From positions 1 through 11,198 of the forward strand of contig JAHECQ010000098.1 in assembly GCA_024641625.1 (NCBI GenBank): DNA of 11,198 nt, in the 5' to 3' direction. The DNA comes from Acidimicrobiales bacterium. GTDB taxonomy: Bacteria; Actinomycetota; Acidimicrobiia; Acidimicrobiales; SZUA-35. Position 1 is the stretch's first letter. The number at the start of each line of letters is the position of its first letter. Shown one piece after another: positions 6,890 through 11,198 of the stretch. Both the position numbers and the translations under genes were made by a program. A model generated the notes under the pieces. The model was given only the letters and a program-made list of their open reading frames with translations, was not told the DNA's origin and searched no databases.

Positions 6890-7632
6890 GGCAACTCGGC
6901 GATGATCTGGGCCAGCACCGAGATGGCGATCTCCTTGGGGCTCTCGGCGCCGATCTCGATGCCGACGGGCGTACGGATTCGCTCGAGTTGCGCGTCGGTG
7001 ACGCCGCCTTGGCGGAGAAGCTCGATGGTGGTCTGCCAACGACGGCTGCTTCCCATCACCCCGATCAGCGGGGCATCGGTGGCGAGCAGCGTGGGGAGCA
7101 GGCTGACGTCGAGCCCCACGTTCCGCGTCAGCAGCACGATCGCGGTGCGACTGTCGACCAGGTCAGCGGCTTCCTCGATCGATCCGCCGAGAAGACGCTC
7201 GGCGCCGGTCAAGGATTCGAGCTGTTCACGCCGATCGTCCCAGACAAGGCACGGCAGCTCGAGCCAGCGGCCGAGTTCGACCACCGCCTGGCCGACATGA
7301 CCCGCGCCGACGACGAGCAATTGTTTGGGTGGCATGTAGGGCTCCAGGAACAGATGGACCTCGCCGCCGCACACACCGGGATCGCCGGTCGCCGGGTCGA
7401 GAAGGGTGTAGGAGAGGGTGCGGGGCCGGCCTGACGCCAGCGCGTCGACCGCCTCTCGCCGGACGCGCGCCTCCATCTCCCCGCCACCGATGGTGCCGAT
7501 GGTCGAACCATCGGCAAAGACCGGCATCTTCGTACCCGGTCGACGCGGCACCGACCGATCGGTCGCCGTGATGGTGGCCAGGACGACACGCCGACGGGCG
7601 GCGACAGCGTCGGCGAGGACCTGGACGATCAT
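6886..7632 (-). CDS. xdhC: XdhC/CoxI family molybdenum cofactor maturation protein
   Basis: This 248-residue protein is a two-domain XdhC/CoxI family member. The N-terminal domain has RRVVLATITATDRSVPRRPG (14-33), IGGGEMEA (48-55) and GVCGGEVHLFLEP (86-98), including the conserved Cys-Gly-Gly. The C-terminal domain has a Rossmann fold opening LLVVGAGHVGQAV (105-117), GVMGSSRR (191-198) and the family end TPVGIEIGAESPKEIAISVL (221-240). XdhC proteins bind molybdenum cofactor and assist insertion of its sulfurated form into xanthine dehydrogenase family enzymes. Its position directly behind the molybdopterin subunit and amidohydrolase suggests it serves that enzyme. ATG 7632 overlaps the preceding stop by 4 bases and has an ideal ribosome site, so it is preferred to GTG 7644. 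Confidence 0.93.
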   Translation of the reverse strand: MIVQVLADAVAARRRVVLATITATDRSVPRRPGTKMPVFADGSTIGTIGGGEMEARVRREAVDALASGRPRTLSYTLLDPATGDPGVCGGEVHLFLEPYMPPKQLLVVGAGHVGQAVVELGRWLELPCLVWDDRREQLESLTGAERLLGGSIEEAADLVDSRTAIVLLTRNVGLDVSLLPTLLATDAPLIGVMGSSRRWQTTIELLRQGGVTDAQLERIRTPVGIEIGAESPKEIAISVLAQIIAELP

Positions 7633-8939
7633 GCCGTCCTCCACAATCGCTGGGCCTGTTCGTGAGTCCTGGCCCGCATCCGGTCGAGGTCAGCGTCGAG
7701 GACTTCGCCCTGTCGCACCCTCCACCTTCCGGCCACCATGACGTCGGTGACGTGCGTGTGGTTGCGCCAGAGCACGAGCTGGTCGAGCAGATTGTGTGCA
7801 GTCAGCGGGGTCGGGAATCGGGCATCGATCAGCTGGAGGTCGGCCGACCAGCCCGGGTCGAGACGGCCGACCCGCTCGAGTCCGAGGGCGCGTGCTCCCC
7901 CGTGGGTGGCCATGTCGAGCACGGTCGCGGCGGGCATCGCGCCAGGATCGAGCAGGCGTGCCTTGTGGAGGAGAAACGCTCCGCGCATCACCTCGAAGAA
8001 GTCGTTGATGTAGCCGTCCGATCCGAGCCCGAGGGTGACGCCGGCCGAGAGCAACTCGGGAATGGGCGCGATACCGCCACCAACCTCGCAGTTCGCCAGC
8101 GGCATGTGGGTGACCCGCACTTGGCGCTCGGCGATGATCTGTCGTTCCCGTTCGCTCACCTGCACGCACTGGCTCGCCAGGAACCCCGGCCCGGCCACGC
8201 CGAGCCGGTCGTAGAACTCCATCGTGCGCATGCCGAGATGCTCCTCGCACCAACGGCCCTCGTGGACCCCCTCGTTGCAGTGGGCGTGGGTGAGCACACC
8301 GAGGTCGGCGGCCAGCTCGAACACCTCGCGGATGTAGTCGGCCGAGCACGTGAACGTGGTGTGGAAGCACATGAGACCCGACACCAATGGACTGGTTCGG
8401 CAAGCCTCGATGAGTTTCACGTTCTCGTCGAGGCCCCGTCGGGCAATGGCGGCACCCGCCCGCTCGGTGGCCTCGAAGCTGAGGAGGCCTCGCAGGCCCC
8501 GACGCTCCACCACCTCCTTCTCCACCAACAGGGCATCGGGCACCGCATTGGGTGCTTCGAGGATGTCGTAGAACGTGGTGATACCCGACCGCACCATCTC
8601 GGCACAGACCCAGTCGGTGGCCGCGCCGATCATCTCGTGGTCGAGCACATCTTCGACCTTTGGCCACCAGTAGTCGTCGAGAAAACTCCAGAATCCGTCG
8701 GGGGCGGTTGCCACCGGAATGCCGTGAGCCAACACGCCGTAGAGATGCACGTGTGCGTTGACGAAGCCCGGCATCAGGATGCGATCGGCCGCGACCAACA
8801 CCTGGTCATCGGGGAAGGCGCCCCGAAGCTCATCGTGGGTGCCGACGGCATCGATGCGCTCACCCACCACCCGGACACCCCAGCCGCGATGCGCTTCGGT
8901 GACCGCCGAGCCGACCAGCCAGTCCGGCAGGATGAGCAT
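7629..8939 (-). CDS. SsnA-like amidohydrolase (deaminase/hydrolase of the ATZ/TRZ-like superfamily)
   Basis: This 436-residue amidohydrolase resembles SsnA and the chlorohydrolase/MTA-SAH deaminase group. Metal motifs seen: MPGFVNAHVHLYG (56-68; His63, His65), HAHCNE (218-223; His220 in the HxxE pattern) and LGLGSDGY (303-310; Asp308). The CFHTTFTCS segment (191-199) matches the usual HAPYTCS substrate loop. The strand that normally carries the water-activating His (AHCVHLS type) instead reads ASQCVQVS (255-262), with Gln at 257 and 260. The C-terminal barrel end ADLQLIDARFPTPL (366-379) is shared with SsnA. SsnA genes sit beside selenium/molybdenum hydroxylase genes in E. coli, matching this context. 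Expected chemistry is deamination or C-N hydrolysis of a heterocycle, substrate unknown. ATG 8939 shares one base with the preceding stop (TGATG); the extension to 8960 is less likely. Confidence 0.88.
   Translation of the reverse strand: MLILPDWLVGSAVTEAHRGWGVRVVGERIDAVGTHDELRGAFPDDQVLVAADRILMPGFVNAHVHLYGVLAHGIPVATAPDGFWSFLDDYWWPKVEDVLDHEMIGAATDWVCAEMVRSGITTFYDILEAPNAVPDALLVEKEVVERRGLRGLLSFEATERAGAAIARRGLDENVKLIEACRTSPLVSGLMCFHTTFTCSADYIREVFELAADLGVLTHAHCNEGVHEGRWCEEHLGMRTMEFYDRLGVAGPGFLASQCVQVSERERQIIAERQVRVTHMPLANCEVGGGIAPIPELLSAGVTLGLGSDGYINDFFEVMRGAFLLHKARLLDPGAMPAATVLDMATHGGARALGLERVGRLDPGWSADLQLIDARFPTPLTAHNLLDQLVLWRNHTHVTDVMVAGRWRVRQGEVLDADLDRMRARTHEQAQRLWRTA
7638..7642 (-). promoter_or_regulatory. 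Ribosome binding site of xdhC
   Basis: On the minus strand GGAGG lies 5 bases before ATG 7632. It decides the start, because it would overlap the alternative GTG at 7644, and it lies within the end of the amidohydrolase gene. Confidence 0.75.
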
Positions 8940-11198
8940 CAGCCCTGCAGCGCCCGCCACACCCGCTCGGGGGTGAAGGGAAGGTCGTTGATCGCCACAC
9001 CGGTACAGCCGAGAATGGCATTGCGGATCGCAGGAGCGACACCATCCTTGGGAATCTCGGCCACCGCCTTGGCCCCGAAGGGCCCCGAGTCCTCCATGGT
9101 CTGAACCAGATACACCTCGGTCTCGGGCACCTCATCGGCTCGGTAGATCTTGTACGGGCCGAGCGCGGCGTTGAGCATCCGTCCGTTCTCGTCCAAGGCG
9201 AACTCTTCGCAGTGTCCATAACCGAGGGCCTGGAGCATGCCGCCCTCGACCTGGCCCGATGCGGTGATGGGATTGATGGCCACCCCGCAGTCGACGGCCA
9301 TCACCATCTTCACGATCGTGACCTGACCGGTGACCGTGTCGAGCTCGATCTCGACGAACTGTGCCGCAAACGGAGGTGGGCACTCGGGGGAGACGTAGGA
9401 CGCGGTGCCCATGATCTGCTCCTGGTCGTGGAGATGCAGCGAGTCGAGCGCGATGTCCTCGAGCGAGACCGATTCGCCGTTCGGCGCCCAGGCCCGCTTC
9501 TCCCGCAGCTCGATCGAACAGGGCTCTTTGACGCCGAGCAGTCTGGCCGCTCGTTCCTTGATGCGATCGCGAACCTTCTCGGCCGCCAGCTTGGCGGCCG
9601 TACCGGAGATGTAGGTGGTCGATGAGGCGTAGGCCCCCGTATCGAACGGCGTCACGTCGGTGTCCGACGAGTACACCTTGATGTTATCCAGCGCCACCCC
9701 CAGCACCTCGGCGGCGATCTGACCGATGACCGTGTCGGCGCCGGTACCCAGATCGGTGGCACCGATCAACATATTGAACGAGCCGTCGTCGTTGATCTTG
9801 ATGCTGCACCCTCCCATATCCAGGAAGGGAATGGCGGTGCCGTGCATGCAGAAGGCGAAGCCGATGCCGCGGCGAATGTGTGGACGATCCGCCGGGGCGA
9901 CCCACGTCGGATCCTGGAGTCGATGCCAGCCGATGGCTCGCTTGCCCTGGGCGACGCACTCCTCGATTCCGTTCGACATGACCTTGGGATACTCGTCGAG
10001 CTCGCCCTCGACGGCCGAGGTCTCACCGAGATGTGGCGCGATGTTCAACTCGTCGCCCACCTTCACCCAGTTCTGTCGTTTGAACTCGATGGGATCGCGG
10101 CCCAACGCTCGAGCGATGTCCTCCATGTGCGCCTCGAGGGCGAACTCGGCCTGCGGTGCTCCGTAGCCTCGGTACGCGCCGGGCACCGGGATGTTGGTGT
10201 AGACCACGTCGCAGTCGAATTCCTTGTTCGGGCAGTTGTACGAAGTCAGTCCCCGGAGACCCGTCACCGTCTGGACCGTGTACGCGTGGGTTCCGTAGGG
10301 ACCGGTGTTGCCGATCAGACGGAGCTTCTGGGCCACCAGATTGCCCTCGGCATCCACCCCGGTCTTGAAGGTCAGCGTCTGCGGATGCCGGGTGCGCGAC
10401 GACATGAACTCCTCCTCGCGAGTGAGTTCGAGCTTGACGGGGCGCCGGGTCTTGATCGCCAGGTGCGACACGATGTCCTCGATCAGCATTTCCTGCTTGG
10501 CCCCGAAACCGCCGCCGATACGAGGCTTGATGACTCGCACGTCCTTGATCTCGCGACCGACCAAGGGCGCGAGCATGCGGCGCGCATGGAACGGCACCTG
10601 GGTGGCGGTGCGGACCACGAGGCGTTCGTCGGCGTCGAGCCACGCCACCGAGATGTGATTCTCGATCGGCACCTGCTGCACCTGATGGACACGGAAGGTC
10701 TGCTCGAAGACATGCGCCGACTGGGCGAAGCCCGTCTCGACGTCGCCACGCCTGGCTGCGATGTGATGCACGATGTTGCGCGACGCGTCATGGATGTGCT
10801 CGGTGTCGTCCTCGTCGTGGATCACCGGAGCACCTTCCAGCAACGCCTCTCGCTCGTCGAACACAGCGGGCAGGACCTCGTAGGTCACCTTGATACGTCG
10901 CAGCGCCTCTTCGGCGATTTCGGCGGTGTCCGCCGCGACCGCAGCGACGCGGTCGCCGACGTGACGGACCTTGTCGTCGAAACTCACCTGATCGTGGGGA
11001 TGGGGGTTCGGATAACTCTGGCCGCCCGAGGCGTACTTGATGCGAGGCGTGTTCTTGTAGTGCATGACCGCATGCACCCCGGGCAGGGCGACCGCTTCGG
11101 AGTCGTCGATGTCGAGAATGCGGGCGTGAGCATGCGGACTGCGGAGCACCTTGGCCTCGAGTTGGCCTCGTTCGACGAAGTCATCGGTGAACGCCGGA
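8939..11198 (-). CDS. Xanthine dehydrogenase family molybdopterin-binding subunit (N terminus off window)
   Basis: The frame stays open to the right edge, giving about 752 visible residues; the extreme N terminus, perhaps 15-25 residues, is missing. It begins with the family's domain opening FTDDF ... VLRSPHAHARILDID. It carries the cofactor-contacting RTATQVPFH, the loop IGGGFGAKQEM, the arginine loop GAYRGYGAPQAEFALE, and near the C terminus GPFGAKAVAEIPKDG, whose Glu is the likely catalytic base. Family members hydroxylate purines, N-heterocycles or aldehydes using molybdopterin, with electrons leaving via FeS and FAD subunits; those subunits are not in the window and may be encoded upstream. 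After GGFGxK the residue is Gln, where classical xanthine oxidoreductases have a substrate-binding Glu, so xanthine should not be assumed. Downstream XdhC, YqeB and YqeC suggest a sulfido- or selenium-containing cofactor. The stop shares one base with the amidohydrolase start. Confidence 0.93.
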   Translation of the reverse strand, partial: PAFTDDFVERGQLEAKVLRSPHAHARILDIDDSEAVALPGVHAVMHYKNTPRIKYASGGQSYPNPHPHDQVSFDDKVRHVGDRVAAVAADTAEIAEEALRRIKVTYEVLPAVFDEREALLEGAPVIHDEDDTEHIHDASRNIVHHIAARRGDVETGFAQSAHVFEQTFRVHQVQQVPIENHISVAWLDADERLVVRTATQVPFHARRMLAPLVGREIKDVRVIKPRIGGGFGAKQEMLIEDIVSHLAIKTRRPVKLELTREEEFMSSRTRHPQTLTFKTGVDAEGNLVAQKLRLIGNTGPYGTHAYTVQTVTGLRGLTSYNCPNKEFDCDVVYTNIPVPGAYRGYGAPQAEFALEAHMEDIARALGRDPIEFKRQNWVKVGDELNIAPHLGETSAVEGELDEYPKVMSNGIEECVAQGKRAIGWHRLQDPTWVAPADRPHIRRGIGFAFCMHGTAIPFLDMGGCSIKINDDGSFNMLIGATDLGTGADTVIGQIAAEVLGVALDNIKVYSSDTDVTPFDTGAYASSTTYISGTAAKLAAEKVRDRIKERAARLLGVKEPCSIELREKRAWAPNGESVSLEDIALDSLHLHDQEQIMGTASYVSPECPPPFAAQFVEIELDTVTGQVTIVKMVMAVDCGVAINPITASGQVEGGMLQALGYGHCEEFALDENGRMLNAALGPYKIYRADEVPETEVYLVQTMEDSGPFGAKAVAEIPKDGVAPAIRNAILGCTGVAINDLPFTPERVWRALQG

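Noticed and set aside
6212..7300. 362-residue plus-strand open frame opposite yqeB and xdhC
   Set aside because: It crosses two genes with overlapping, motif-rich minus-strand frames and has no domain of its own.
7662..9104. 480-residue plus-strand open frame opposite the amidohydrolase
   Set aside because: No recognisable domain; it is rich in His, Glu, Val and Gly as an antisense shadow would be, and it crosses the well-supported amidohydrolase/molybdenum subunit junction.

Overview
This is a gene-dense, high-GC window with almost no intergenic DNA, several GTG starts and many 1-4 base start/stop overlaps. Codon third positions are strongly G/C. This fits a high-GC bacterium, most plausibly an actinomycete-like lineage (Acidimicrobiia would fit), but there is no rRNA or other phylogenetic marker here, so the taxon is an inference. 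I see no tRNA, rRNA, CRISPR array, insertion sequence or phage gene.

Left half, plus strand (1-3953). Five genes read rightward: the 3' part of a metallo-beta-lactamase-fold hydrolase, a SnoaL/NTF2-like small protein overlapping it by 4 bases, a 3-hydroxyisobutyrate-dehydrogenase-family NAD(P) oxidoreductase, a full-length HpaB-type FADH2-dependent phenol monooxygenase, and a short protein with a GGDEF fold whose signature and metal-binding residues are degenerate. The set looks like part of a catabolic operon for an aromatic or related compound. The GGDEF remnant is the odd member.

Right half, minus strand (11198 down to 4059). Reading leftward: a large xanthine-dehydrogenase-family molybdopterin subunit (N terminus off the window), an SsnA-like amidohydrolase, XdhC, YqeB (EF2563 family) and YqeC. 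These five genes are coupled by 1-4 base overlaps and are almost certainly one operon. XdhC inserts or protects the terminal sulfido ligand of the molybdenum cofactor in this enzyme family. YqeB and YqeC are markers of the selenium-dependent molybdenum hydroxylase system known from E. coli, enterococci and clostridia. After a 117-base gap, which holds a tandem repeat and an imperfect inverted repeat, comes an HsaA/C2-hydroxylase-like flavin monooxygenase on the same strand. It converges on the GGDEF gene.

Taken together, the window could encode parts of a pathway in which a molybdenum hydroxylase oxidises an N-heterocycle or other ring, flavin monooxygenases hydroxylate it further, hydrolases open or deaminate the product, and a dehydrogenase handles a semialdehyde. 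That pathway is inference. The family assignments and operon structure are what the sequence supports. The FeS and FAD subunits of the molybdenum enzyme, any flavin reductase, any SelD and any transcription factor are not in the window.
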